Of a stretch of DNA of 49,030 nucleotides, positions 7,757 to 18,852 are shown piece after piece (position 1 is the first letter of the stretch; the number at the start of each line of letters is the position of its first letter). The translations under genes and the position numbers were made by a program. The DNA lies in assembly GCA_013115135.1 (NCBI GenBank), contig JABANP010000412.1, positions 1-49,030 on the forward strand, read 5' to 3'. The notes under the pieces are model-generated. The model saw only the letters and a program-made list of their open reading frames with translations, was not told where the DNA came from and did not search any database. This DNA comes from Perkinsus olseni. Lineage: Eukaryota > Perkinsozoa > Perkinsida > Perkinsidae.

Positions 7757-10295
7757 ATGACTATGAACAAACCCAAGGTGTACGTCGCTGGTGTCGGCAT
7801 GACACCCTTCATTAAACCAGGGAGGTACCTCGGTTTTTCACGATGATTTTCCGGGATCCGAGGCCCCCTTCAGGAAAGATATCGACTACGTTGATCTTGG
7901 AACACTTGCCATTCAAAGAGCCCTTAGAGACGCTGGGATATCGGGCCAAGGTAGTAATACCAACATCCGTATCAATATCTTACGTTCCTTTACCCTAGAC
8001 ATCGAAGCGGCCTATGCCGGCTACGTCTACGGTGATAGCACCTGTGGGCAGCGTGTCATCTATCAGGCTATTGGCTGTACTGGTATACCGGTTGTTAATG
8101 TCAATAACAACTGCAGGTATGCGGTCTCGCTAGACTCCAACCCACATCGGTCCATTGTTCAGTACCGGGGCCTCGGCTCTGTTCCTGGGGCGTCAGGCCA
8201 TCTTGGCGGGTATGGCTGATGTATGTCTCGTGGTGGGGTTCGAGAAAATGGAAAGGGGCAGCCTTAGTTCCAAATACACTGATAGGTGAGTCATGTGACC
8301 GTGCAGGAAGGGTCGATGGAAGCAACCGCCCCACCGTAACGGAATATTGGCATACTGTCGCCTTCGCTCGCACAGTGGCTCGATAAAGAGGCGTTAGGGG
8401 CTGTCATCACTTCAGAACGGATCCCCTAGATCGCCACATGGTAGAAATGGCCTCTATGCGTGGTCTAGCGGCTGCACCGGCCCCTCCACAGCTCTTTGGC
8501 AATGCTGGTATCGAGCACATGGAGAAGTGAGTCCAGTTTTTCGTCGACTAACCCATCGTCGCTTCGGATATTCATCCGTCTATTCTGTAATCATCGATTG
8601 CACTTTTACCTATAAGGGTAGTTTATCTTCATCGACCGTGTATTATAACTTGACTTATGAAATATTGTTGATGTAGACGTAAATTTATTTATGTGTTAGT
8701 ATAGGTATGCAGAGACATTCTATATGTACTAGGTGATGGTACTGATGGATAGTTCTCTCGAAGTCTGCTTGTGCGTAGAGGATAACCAGGCTGATGCCAT
8801 CTGTAGGTATGGTACGACAGAGAGGCAGCTGGCATGCATAGCTAGCAAGAATCATAATCACTCGGCCAACAACCCCTACAGCCAATTCCGTGACCACTAT
8901 ACTGTTGACCAGGTCATAGCCTACCCTTCAATAATGTATGATCACTCAGCCCGTCATCAGGTGTTGGCCTCGCCGAAAGTGTTTGGTCCTCTCACCAAGC
9001 TGCAGTGTTGTCCCACCTCGGACGGCGCCGCTGCTTGTGTGCTGATGAGTGATAAAGCGGCCAGAAAATACGGGTATGTAACGTGTAAACACACACAATA
9101 AGTCTCGTGTGGTCATAGTTATTGAGACAAATTGCGACTGACCGTAGATCCAGATTCATCGTGGTCGCTTCGGTCCCCCTCCAGCCTAGTACCATCTGAT
9201 GTCCACCTTGTACCAGGAACTTCCCTGCGGTCCCTGTTAGGTTGCTTGACCAAGCCGTGGAGATAGCTGGTATGTCCCTGGTGGCTGATACTCCCGCTAC
9301 CTTCACCACCAAGAGTTGTATGGATGTGGTCGGTAGAGACATGACGAAGAAGGCGATAGCCGGAGTCTTGGCCCAAACCGGCCTCAAGATGGGCGACTTC
9401 CAGGTGATCATGTGATGGAGGGAAGTGCGAGAATATATAGTATATCGCCTCTTATCGGGGAATGTGCGGTTTCATGGGTGGATTGGAATCGTGGAATAGT
9501 CATACTCAAGCTTGAATATTCCTGGCACTGGAGATAATATCTCATGCAGGCTCTCTGTCGTTCCACGAACCGCGACCTAGGGAAGCACCGCTCTTCTGCC
9601 GTCGAACTAAGAGCCGCGTCAGTGAGAGAGTTATCACATCCTATATTTGGAGTCCACCTTCTATGAGAATGTACAGGCTTGAGTATAATACCCTCTGCAG
9701 GTTGTGGAACTTCACGATTGCTTTTCGGCTAATGAGTTGATCACGACGGAGGCTCTCGGCCTATGTAAAGAAGGAGAAGCAGGCCCTCTCAACGAGGATG
9801 GAAAATTCACTTATGGCAGCGACAACATGTAATGCTTCTCTCTCACAATGGTTCGCACTATTCTCTATAGCTGCGTCATCAATCCCTCTGGGGGTCTCAT
9901 CTCCAAGGGCCACCCTCTAGGGGCCACTGGCCTCGCTCAATGCTGTGAGCTTGTCTGGCAACTCCGTGGCTGTGCTGATAAGCGTCAGGTGATGAGCCTA
10001 TATCCAGTACGGTCTCATACCATCTTGACAGGTACCCGCTGTAAGGAATGCCCTACAACATAACCTTGGTCTGGGCGGAGCCTGTGTCGTGGCTGCATAT
10101 AGGAAAGTGAACAATGCCTCACCTACCAGGGCCCTGCCTAGTGATCCAAGCGTATTGGAATCATGGGAGAGAGAAGGTGTTATCGTCGGGACTCAGATGT
10201 CGATTATCCTCTCATCGCCTGGGTGCCCCAGTGAGCTAATTACTGCTCAGGTTGCCCCTCCTCGAGTCGCCCCGCGGCAGCAACGGCCCTTGTGA
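7757..10295 (+). CDS. SCP2/SCPx-type 3-ketoacyl-CoA thiolase, 11 exons
   Basis: Exons: 7757-7824, 7874-7950, 7999-8116, 8163-8285, 8416-8526, 8807-8912, 8961-9073, 9241-9403, 9701-9828, 9871-9988, 10032-10295; 1389 nt, 462 aa. The joined frame follows the thiolase half of SCPx closely. It has the [11 protein letters not shown] motif, the active-site cysteine in [19 protein letters not shown], the [10 protein letters not shown] segment, and the catalytic histidine in [10 protein letters not shown]. The family cleaves 3-ketoacyl-CoA, often branched, in peroxisomal beta-oxidation. No SCP2 lipid-transfer domain follows. The ~60-residue tail after the thiolase core (from about residue 400) has no recognisable domain and no clear peroxisomal C-terminal tripeptide. 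Six introns are only 42-49 nt and one is exactly 48 nt and stop-free, so it would go unnoticed in a simple translation. Splice positions are inferred from sequence and family alignment. Confidence 0.85.
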
Positions 10296-11906
10296 GCAGA
10301 CTATAAAGGCATCTCCTTGTCCTCATTGGTTTAACTTCGCTGGCCAATCTTCATGACGCTTTCATTGTTTGCAGTGCTCAGTGCACAATCTACGCATTTT
10401 GATGCCTGTGTTAGTCGACCCTTACGGGAACGAGCGTGTCCGGCAAGATGCTGGATCAGCAACTGAATGGATCGAACCCGGTTCGATATTCCCTCGTATA
10501 CCCGCTATTGCACATGTCCACTCGGCGCATTCACGGGCACTCAGGATCACACAACTCTCTAGTTCCGAACACCGACGTATCAGTACAACATGACGATATC
10601 GCGCGTGATCAGCCTTGCTGCTGGAAGCGATGGAAGTACTTGGTCTTATTAGCCACCATGGACAGGTTGGATGTTTGAACTCCGCCCGCTCCACGATGAT
10701 AATTCCTAAATGGTATCTTACGTCGAAGCGTGCAACCCGCAGGAGCTCACCTCTGTGTTGTCCAGAATTGCCTGGGATCCTTGATGTTCCGAACCTCGAT
10801 CATCACCTAAGGGACCATCAGGGTTACTGGGTTATAGACAATCGATACACTGCCGAGGAAAAACTTACGTTAGATTTATTCCGCCACATTGGCTTGAACC
10901 TATCAGCCGGCAAACGAGAGCGATTGGCGTTTGGATGATAACTGAGAGCAGAACGATGCTAGAGAAATGCCGAGGCAGGGATTAGAACCTACGCGCATAA
11001 CGGCTTGTTTGCTCCACAAGAAGTCACGGGCTCGTTGGCGAAGTCATGGCGGTACGTACCTGCCCGGGGATGGGTGAAAGCATACGATCGGTAGAGGGGC
11101 CTTACTAGTGGGGAAGGCTGCAATCGACTGAGTTCTGACGATCCTTGGCTTCAAGGGAACGGCAAGGAGACCCCCGGCTGATTGAAAGACCTACAGAGGT
11201 TTAGGTGGGCTATATGCTGGGTTCAGCGTTCAATACCCTCTTGCACGTTGAATAGGTTGATCCAGGTTTAGGGTCAGGGAAACTGACTTGCCCTAGATTG
11301 GTGATACTCTTCGGATGCCCTGGTGACTTTTCCAGTGCTGATACGCTCACACTTCGCACCAGTGCCATGGGAAGCACTAACAGAAAATCCTGACAGGGCC
11401 GAAGCTAGGTCCTTCCAACTAGTCACGCGTGACATAAAGAAGTTGTGCAGTCCTTGGATTAGCAAGCCAGGACACGATCGTGGTCCGCGGCTCATCCATA
11501 GTTCTCTAGCTTGGTCAATTCTGGCTGGGACGAGATGCCACCTCATCCAGTTTGATGCGCTTCGATCGGAATCGGCAGGCGGCCGATTCCAGCAGCGCGA
11601 AATCCTGGCGAATCCTGGCATCTCGTTTGTTACACAATGGCACAATCGTACGAGCTAGAGCTTCACCCACCGATCCAGTTACACTCGATACATTTACTAG
11701 TGAAGGCGTCCTCAACACCTTGCGCGAGAGTTTATTATTATACAGTAATTACCAATTGCCAGATTGAGCAGTGGAATGACGTGCGCAGCGGCAGGGTAAG
11801 GGTTTGCGTTTTTTGGGCGAGCGAGATTGTTCCTGCGTTAGCGTCGCACGTCATGAAATGGTGACGATAACGTGTGTTGAATAAGTCTATTTTTGACAAG
11901 GAGAAA
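10296..11906. other. 1.6-kb intergenic region
   Basis: No convincing gene is seen. Open frames here are short and lack family motifs. A B-box-like string on the minus strand near 10978-10992 resembles a tRNA T-loop, but neither a 5' acceptor strand nor a clover-leaf can be formed. The region should hold the 3' end of the thiolase transcript and the promoter of the next gene. Confidence 0.5.
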
Positions 11907-13945
11907 ATGGCCGCTTCTCCCAAGGAACTCTGTAGTGAGGTGATGGACTCCATGGACTACACTCCAGGCATGTCCCTCGATGACATGGTCTCTAATGCAC
12001 CTTGCCTTGGCAACATGAAATGTAAGAAGGGAGAGACGTTCTCCTACCTGCAGCTAGTTCGTGTATTTCACCTCAGGGGTGTATTGCCTTATGCTGTAAC
12101 GGAGTGGCTTCTGCTTCAGGTACTGATGCCTTCGTCCGGTGTCTTGAAGCTGAAGGAGTTAAATACATCTTCGGTATCCCTGGTGAGGAGAATCTCGATT
12201 TGTTGGAGTCAATCCGCGTAGCCGAAGAAGAGGGTCGAATTAAATTGATCCTTACCCGTCACGAGCAAGCAGCTGGTTTTATGGCGGCTACTGTAGGCCG
12301 GCTAACTGGTCAACCTGGTGTCTGCCTCTCGACCCTGGGACCCGGTGCTACCAATTTTTCCACCGCTGTTGCATATGCTAAGCTCGGTGGTATGCCCATG
12401 TTGGCGCTTACTGGGCAAAAGCCTATCAGGCATTCCAAACAAGGCCAGTTCCAGATCGTTGATATCGTCGACCATTTCCGTCCTATTACCAAGTTTACTA
12501 AGCAGGTTCCGGATGCGGGTAAGAGGGCTTAGGGATATGTGGTTCTTTTCCTTCTGACGCTCGTCTAGGCATATTCTCGTACTTATCGTTGCCTCAGATG
12601 CTATTCCATCGCTCATCCGTGAATCTGTGCGTGAGGCTCTGGAGGAGAAGCCTGGCCCGGTACATATCGAACTCCCCGAGGATATTGCTGAACATCATCT
12701 GGGTCCTAACGAGTACTTGTTCCCTATTCGGGAGGTTCGTCGACCCGTACCCGATGCCAAGGCGATTGGCAAGGCCGTTGCACTTATTCATGCCGCCAAA
12801 CGGCCTCTTCTGTGTATTGGCTCCGGCTGCAACCGCAAGCGTACCAGCAAGATGCTGCGTAAGATCATAGAGGAGGCCGGTATCTACGCTGTGAGCACGC
12901 AGATGGGCAAGGGAGTTGTCGACGAGACAAGTCCTCACTTCCTTGGGGCCCTGGCTCTCTCCCAGAATGATTGGGTTCACACTGCCGTCGACTGGGCCGA
13001 TCTTATCGTCAACATCGGCCATGACTCGGTGGAAAAGCCTCCGTTTTTCATGAAGCATAACGAGAAGCCTATCGTTATCCATGTCAACTTCTACCCGGCC
13101 GTAGTGGATGACGTTTACTTCCCTCACCATGAGGTTGTGGGCGATATTGGCAATGCAGTTTGGCAAATTTCTGAGACCCTAAAAGCCATGCCGAAGCCTC
13201 ACTGGGACTTTGCCGTTTTCGAGAAGGTGAGTTTAGGAGTACTTGTACTTTGTTGACCGTATTGTCTCTTATTCAGATACGTGAAGTGGCACAGAGGCGA
13301 ATGCATCATTCCATCTATACCACGTCGGATGCCTTCCCGATGGATATTCGTAGGGTTGTCAAAGACGTACGAAAATGCATGCCTGACAAGAGCGTTGTAT
13401 GCCTTGATAATGGTATGTATAAGATCTGGTTTGCGAGGCTCTATGAGGCCCGAGAGCCCAATACACTGCTCCTTGACAATGCTCTAGCAAGTATGGGTGC
13501 CGGTCTTCCCTCTGCTCTAGCCGCCAAGATGGTTCGGCCCGACCACAAGGTTTTGGCCGTGTCCGGTGATGGTGGTTTTATGATGAACTCCCAAGAATTG
13601 GAGACTGCTGTTACTCTTGGTCTGGACGTCATACAGATTGTTCTCAACGATAATGCTTATGGTATGATCGAATGGAAACAGAGTGCGTCTGGGATGCCCA
13701 AGTGGGGCCTTCAATTGAATAACGTTGACTTCGTCAAGTACGCTGAGGCCTACGGTGCCAAGGGGTATCGCGTCACTAGAGCTGACGAGCTCACCGAGAT
13801 CCTTAACAAGTGCCTTGACCAGCACGGTGTCCATCTAATCGAAGTCCCTGTGAACTACGAAGCCAGTAACCGCACTCTCAACGTCGACGTCCCTGACCAT
13901 GTTAAGGAGCTGAGAGGGATCCTGAACAAGGAGTTCAAATATTGA
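11907..13945 (+). CDS. Acetolactate synthase-family ThDP enzyme, 4 exons
   Basis: Exons: 11907-12021, 12120-12518, 12598-13226 and 13277-13945; 1812 nt, 603 aa. The start is the first in-frame ATG (aaaATGG). The ThDP-activating glutamate is in RHEQ (about residue 87). The PP-domain motif GDGG at 478 with NDN at 505-507 binds Mg-ThDP. The sequence order (FGIPGEENLD, LGPGATN, ELPEDIAEHH, GDGGFMMNSQELETA) fits acetolactate synthase large subunits of the catabolic AlsS type, which condense two pyruvates to acetolactate. Family relatives such as oxalyl-CoA decarboxylase or 2-hydroxyacyl-CoA lyase are less likely but not excluded. The first ~38 residues precede the conserved domain and have no obvious targeting features. 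No regulatory-subunit gene is nearby, as expected for the AlsS type. Confidence 0.8.
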
Positions 13946-15705
13946 ATGCAACAAGCGAGCAAGCCGAGAGTTATTCTACTATCATTCAGAGTTATTAAGA
14001 TTCACAAGGGGCGAATAGAATTTTTTCGGTGTTACCCTTTGCTACTACAACTTCGAAATATTGCTGTCTATCTGATATGCTAACAGTCATAATTGAAGCA
14101 TTATACTCTTAAAGGCCATCATTATCATCATCGTCGATTGGAGGGTATAATTGGTTATGCTAGCATCGATTTTACGAGTGCGTATAGCACTTTGATCTTT
14201 GTTCTGACCTGTTGCTGCTGCTCTTTACGTTACTGTTCGTAGTAGGAGGCTCCTACTACTAACCCTACTAATATCAGAGCCGAGGGATCGGTGTCTGTTC
14301 AAGACCATCCTGGAGCTATGTCCTACGGATAGTAACCGCTCTGGCTGGTAGAGACCAACTTATACTTGACAGCAACCTCTAAGTGATTGACCTTTATCTC
14401 TAAAAACCTTGTGCGTTTTATTTCAGTTTTAATGGGGTGTGGTTTACATGAAACGTGCACTGATGTGTTGTGTCATTCTGAACCCTGGTCAGTGCTCATT
14501 CCGCAATCGCTACTTTCGAGGTGAATCGGCTGTAGTGTTTGCGAGGGCCGGCGAGCTACCTGCTCAATTCGGTAGAAGAGCATAACTCTCCCACTCTCAA
14601 GCTATTGTGCTGATGGAATGAAGTGCATTATGTCTTTCAAGACAGCATTCCTCGTGCCTCGTCATGGCATCTGTTAAAGGGAGTTTTTTTTGCCCCGCTC
14701 AACTCACATGAACGTACGAGGAAGCTTTCTTCGCTGAGGTCGCTTTGGTTTCATCCATCCTATCGCTTCTGCTCAGCAGTCAAGCCTTCCTCTCTTCGAC
14801 GCTCTCGGCTAAGCAACAGCAGATTCTCCTGAATTGTCGGTGCTGGAGTTAGAACGAAGAGGCCGAAGACAATGCATGTGGCAGAGCACATCTGGCAAGG
14901 CGTGAGCTACTATCCGAAGGTTCAGTAGGGCCCTGTAAGCTAAGCGGGAAAGGGGGCGAGCATGTGCTCTACAACTCAGTACAGTGTGGCTATTTGAGAC
15001 GGGGCTTAAAGAGTGGTAAAGTCGGACTGGAGAGAAGCTTAGTGATAATGTGCGCTACAGCTTACGACGCCAAGCTCAGTGTAGCACGTATATTCATGGA
15101 CGCTAGTGCAAAGCGCATAGAAAGGTCAGACGGTTATCTGAGACCAATGATACGCAGCAGCAGTAAAGGTAAGTGTAGCGATGATAGTCTAACAGCTGAG
15201 TAGTATTGACCCAGACTGTAGCCGTTACATAGCGTATACTATAGTTGTCACTTTAGTTCACATATTTGGGACATGGAATCATTGCTAGCGTTCGTCGTCA
15301 TCGCACAAGCAGTCGCATGGTGACCACCGACGGGGGGCTCCCATGAAGGGTATAGAAAGTCTCGCTCCCCGCTTCTGCCCAGAAACGGATGCTGGCTGCC
15401 CTCGCCTTTCGGACGTACTTTTCGGTGCCTGCCGCCCACGCTCTTGTCGCTCTGCCGATCGGAGTTTCCGGTGGTGAGAATTACAACGGCGATGCTCTAA
15501 GATGGTGACGCTGATGCCCGTGCGTCTGACGACTGAGCGTCACGTCACCTTGCGCTGAAGCCCTCTCTATGCCAACTTTGGCTCTGCTTTGCAGAACGCT
15601 TCTTACCCTTGAAGCCTCGAGATTGCAGTAACCATGCGGATGCTGGAGGATCTCCGAAGGCCCATTCAGTCGTACTATGCCTGCTTCAGCTTTACTCAGT
15701 TACCG
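13946..15705. other. 1.8-kb intergenic region upstream of the LPMO cluster
   Basis: No supported gene. A short perfect inverted repeat (10-bp arms GTAGTAGGAG / CTCCTACTAC, one-base spacer) lies at 14239-14259, about 300 bp after the preceding stop codon. The last 72 bases (15634-15705) are open in frame with LPMO copy 1, but I exclude them because the other copies start later. Confidence 0.5.
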
Positions 15706-16533
15706 ATGCTGCCCATCCTTCTTATCTTCTCCCTCTCTGTCGGCGTACACGACCATGGCTTCATGACGAACCCTCCTGCGCGTAACAAAGCCGCCCATCC
15801 TGACAATTACTACTGCCCTCAATGTGGTAACAGTGTCGGAGCTGTAGGGAGGATCCACGCCAAAGGGGCTCCCTTTCCTGACAATCACGATGCTGAAGGC
15901 ACCCACGGGCTGTGTGGTGACCCTTGGGAAGGGGGCAAGGGTGATCTACTGCCTCTCAACCAGCAGACCTTCATGAAGGAAGGGCCGGTTGTGGCCACCT
16001 ACAGCCGTGGGCAAACCGTCGAGATCGATATGCACTTGACCGTGCACCATTGGGGCCATTTCGAGTTCCGAATTTGTGAGGGTGGTCTATCCGGAGAGAA
16101 GTACTCGACTCAGAAGGCTGGCCAGGACTGCCTTAATAAGAATCTCCTAGTGAGGGCCGACCCCAAGACCCGTACGGAGTGCCAGAATGCCAAGACCATC
16201 GACGCCAGCAACTATGACTGCCAGCCCCTTGATGCCGCCCATCCAGAGAGGTGGTATCTTCCCCCGCAGAGCTACGGCACTGATGGAATGAACTACAAGA
16301 TGGAGTTCAAGCTTCCCGATAACCTCACTTGTAATCCTTGCACCATGCAATGGAATTGGATAACTGGTAACTCTTGCCTGGTCGAGGGCTACAAGGAATA
16401 CTTCGCCAAGTTCAAGAAGGAGTACCCGAGCCTAGACCCTTCCTGGGACCAATCTAACTCTATCCTTCCCAGCTGCGACCTGACCGGAGGTGGCGAGCAG
16501 TTCTGGAACTGCGCTGATGTTACCATCCAGTAG
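15706..16533 (+). CDS. Secreted AA15-like lytic polysaccharide monooxygenase, copy 1
   Basis: This is one uninterrupted frame. An upstream in-frame ATG at 15634 would add 24 residues, but the ATG at 15706 aligns with the starts of copies 2 and 3 and begins a hydrophobic signal peptide (about 16 residues). Cleavage before HGFMTNPPARN would expose His17 as the mature N-terminus, as LPMOs require. The second brace histidine is His115 in HHWGHFEF. Other family-like blocks are CGNSVG, HGLCGDPWEG, LPDNLTCNPCTMQWNW and the closing QFWNCAD segment, whose Phe would be the axial residue. AA15 enzymes oxidatively cleave chitin or cellulose using copper. The assignment rests on the order of these motifs. 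No carbohydrate-binding module or membrane anchor follows. Confidence 0.8.
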   Translation: MLPILLIFSLSVGVHDHGFMTNPPARNKAAHPDNYYCPQCGNSVGAVGRIHAKGAPFPDNHDAEGTHGLCGDPWEGGKGDLLPLNQQTFMKEGPVVATYSRGQTVEIDMHLTVHHWGHFEFRICEGGLSGEKYSTQKAGQDCLNKNLLVRADPKTRTECQNAKTIDASNYDCQPLDAAHPERWYLPPQSYGTDGMNYKMEFKLPDNLTCNPCTMQWNWITGNSCLVEGYKEYFAKFKKEYPSLDPSWDQSNSILPSCDLTGGGEQFWNCADVTIQ

Positions 16534-18021
16534 TTTAGGATGCCACCAACGCGGTGGTGTTGAGCCTCACGAGGCCACCCTTATGCGTTCCTCCCTAGAC
16601 AACGTTCTCTTAGCTATTGTGAGCAGGCTGCTCCAGGGCTAGCTGAGCAAGGAGAACCTTTGCGGGCAATCATTCTAGCACTACGCCTTCCCGGCGGAAG
16701 TCTTCCGTCTCCCGCCAAATGCCATGCTTTCTTTTGGCCATTGATTTTGATGCCAAATGTTTTATCTGCATAGCAACCGTCATGCTCCACACTTTCACGG
16801 TAGTGTTTTTTCGTCTTTGCTGGTCGTTATGAAGTTAGCTACCGTGCAATCCTCTGATGTAGGATAGTACGACATGATGTTGCTCTGCAGTGCCATTGAC
16901 GAACTCTCCGATATGGAAAATGATTTTCAGGTTGACTAGGACATAATTGTCACTTCTCACCCGATGATTGGTAGCTTAGGTTGCTTTGCTCCCTTTTCTC
17001 GGGTATCCTGTGTGTGTTGTGTTGTGAACGGTAGAATGACAGCCTCGGATTCACGTGGAGTATAGAATCTTTCGCATGAGTGTAATCTCGTCGGCCGTAG
17101 AATCCATGAGTCGTTCTCCTCGCCGAGCTCCTCGCAGTATCACGAACAGCCCCTCAGCTGCTGATTTTCAACAGTCCTCTGAGCTTCGAGTGTGACCAGT
17201 CAGATTTCTCGAGTAGAACGGACATCAAAATGGCCGACCATGACTATTTGCCACTTGCGAGATTGCATGGTTTTCTGATTCTTGAAATGTCATGCTGATG
17301 AAACGGTTTGTTCAGACGACTCGTCTGTTCCACGGCTCCAATGTGATTACTCTAGGCGAACCCCACCGGCCATGTGGTAAGCTTCTGAATTGGATTACGT
17401 CGGTGAAGACATGATGGCCTCTTGGGACGCGAAAGTGCTGAGCTGGGTCCGGGTTGTGCCGCACAGAGGCTATTCACAAACTGGAGCGGGGACAGGATAG
17501 GGTCGATTCTGAGCTGTCTAAAGTGCTCACACATCCTTCTAATCGCCAGGTGGATCTGCTATGTGCTACCCGCAGACCGGTACAGGCCATCCTCGGCCTT
17601 CGTACATCCCCTACTCTATCTCTTTCAACTCGGCTGGCAAAAAAGCTCATGGTTAGGCGATGAGTCACCCTGAATGATTAAGATTGAATCAAAGGTGGCG
17701 CTGATGTTGTTGCGGTTGGGCACGGCGTAGTAAATCATTTTGCACGCATGCGTACTCTGCGCTGGCTTTGTGCTGCAGCCCAGAGCTACTGGCTGAGTTT
17801 CGGCTGAGACTGGGACCTAAGGGTACCCCTCGCTCGTGATCACTTGGATCGTGTTAAGTTGTTATCTTTGCTATTGTCACCCTGTCACCAGATCATTATA
17901 GTAGATCTCCTTGTGCCTGTTAGGCTAATCTTCGATCATCGTTGCGTTTCTGTAGTAGTGGATAGGTATAAGTCCGCCCTCGGCACTGGTGCTCATCTCA
18001 GCCTTAGTCTCCCTCCAAGCG
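16534..18021. repeat. Spacer alpha, first copy, between LPMO copies 1 and 2
   Basis: It is non-coding. From 16551 it matches 20801-21643 and then 27419 onward, i.e. a second copy split by element 2. Shared strings include the CTCACGAGGCCACC block, GCGGAAGTCTTC and the AAAATGGCCGACCATG block. The last part (17820-17990) matches 28830-28933 plus 29915 onward and so is the empty site of the MITE there. It presumably carries the promoter of copy 2. Confidence 0.75.
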
Positions 18022-18852
18022 ATGCTGCTGATCCTTCTCTCCATCTTTTCGCTCTTTACCTCTGCAAACGGCCATGGGTTCATATCAAACCCTGCAGCCA
18101 GGAACAAGGTCGCCGGTCCTGCCAATGGCTACTGCCCTCAATGTGGTAACAGTGTCGGAGCTTTACAGAGGATCCACGCCAAAGGGGCTCCCTTTCCTGA
18201 TAATCACGACGCTGAAGGCACCCACGGGCTGTGTGGTGATCCTTGGGAAGGAGCCAATGATGATCTTCTGCCTCTCAACCAGCAGACCTTCATGAAGGAA
18301 GGGCCGGTTGTGGCCACCTACAGCCGTGGGCAAACCGTCGAGATTGATATGCACTTGACCGTGCACCATTGGGGTCATTTCGAGTTCCGAGTTTGTGAGG
18401 GTGGTCTATCCGGTGAGAAGTACTCGACTCAGAAGGCTGGCCAGGACTGCCTTAATAAGAATCTTCTCGTGAGGCCCGACCCAAAGACCCGTACGGAGTG
18501 CCAGAATGCCAAGACTATCGACGCCAGCAACTATGACTGCCAACCGCTTGATGCCGCCCATCCAGAGAGGTGGTATCTTCCCCCGCAGAGCTACGGTACT
18601 GATGGAATGAACTATCAGATGAAGTTCAAGCTTCCCGATAACCTCACTTGTAATCCTTGTACCATGCAATGGAATTGGATTACTGGTAACTCTTGCCTGG
18701 TCAAGGGCTATAAGGAATACTTCGCCAAGTTCAAGAAGGAGTACCCGAGCCTAGACCCTTCCTGGGACCAATCTAACTCCCACAAAGATAGCTGCGACGT
18801 TGCCAGAAATGGTGAGCAGTTCTGGAACTGCGCTGATATCAAGATCGAGTAG
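18022..18852 (+). CDS. Secreted AA15-like LPMO, copy 2
   Basis: The first in-frame ATG is at 18022; the open frame upstream starts with GTG. It encodes 276 aa. The signal peptide is about 17 residues, ending in SANG. Mature His18 begins HGFISNPAARN, and His116 in HHWGHFEF completes the copper brace. From about residue 40 to 250 it is almost the same as copy 1, with matching silent positions, which points to recent duplication or gene conversion. The signal peptide and the C-terminal 20 residues differ more. It ends FWNCADIKIE. Confidence 0.82.
   Translation: MLLILLSIFSLFTSANGHGFISNPAARNKVAGPANGYCPQCGNSVGALQRIHAKGAPFPDNHDAEGTHGLCGDPWEGANDDLLPLNQQTFMKEGPVVATYSRGQTVEIDMHLTVHHWGHFEFRVCEGGLSGEKYSTQKAGQDCLNKNLLVRPDPKTRTECQNAKTIDASNYDCQPLDAAHPERWYLPPQSYGTDGMNYQMKFKLPDNLTCNPCTMQWNWITGNSCLVKGYKEYFAKFKKEYPSLDPSWDQSNSHKDSCDVARNGEQFWNCADIKIE

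Noticed and set aside
7801..7873. Apparent frameshift in the thiolase after KPGR, fixable by removing one T from a T run
   Set aside because: A 49-nt GT-AG intron (7825-7873) joins KPG to [10 protein letters not shown] in frame and fits the family better.
10970..11060. Possible tRNA on the minus strand (GGTTCTAATCCC)
   Set aside because: Only the T-loop resembles a tRNA; no matching 5' acceptor strand within 95 nt.
12104..12532. Separate gene start at 12104 for the acetolactate synthase
   Set aside because: The codon is GTG inside an intron; the exon 1 donor (GTAAGA at 12022) and acceptor at 12119 give a continuous protein.
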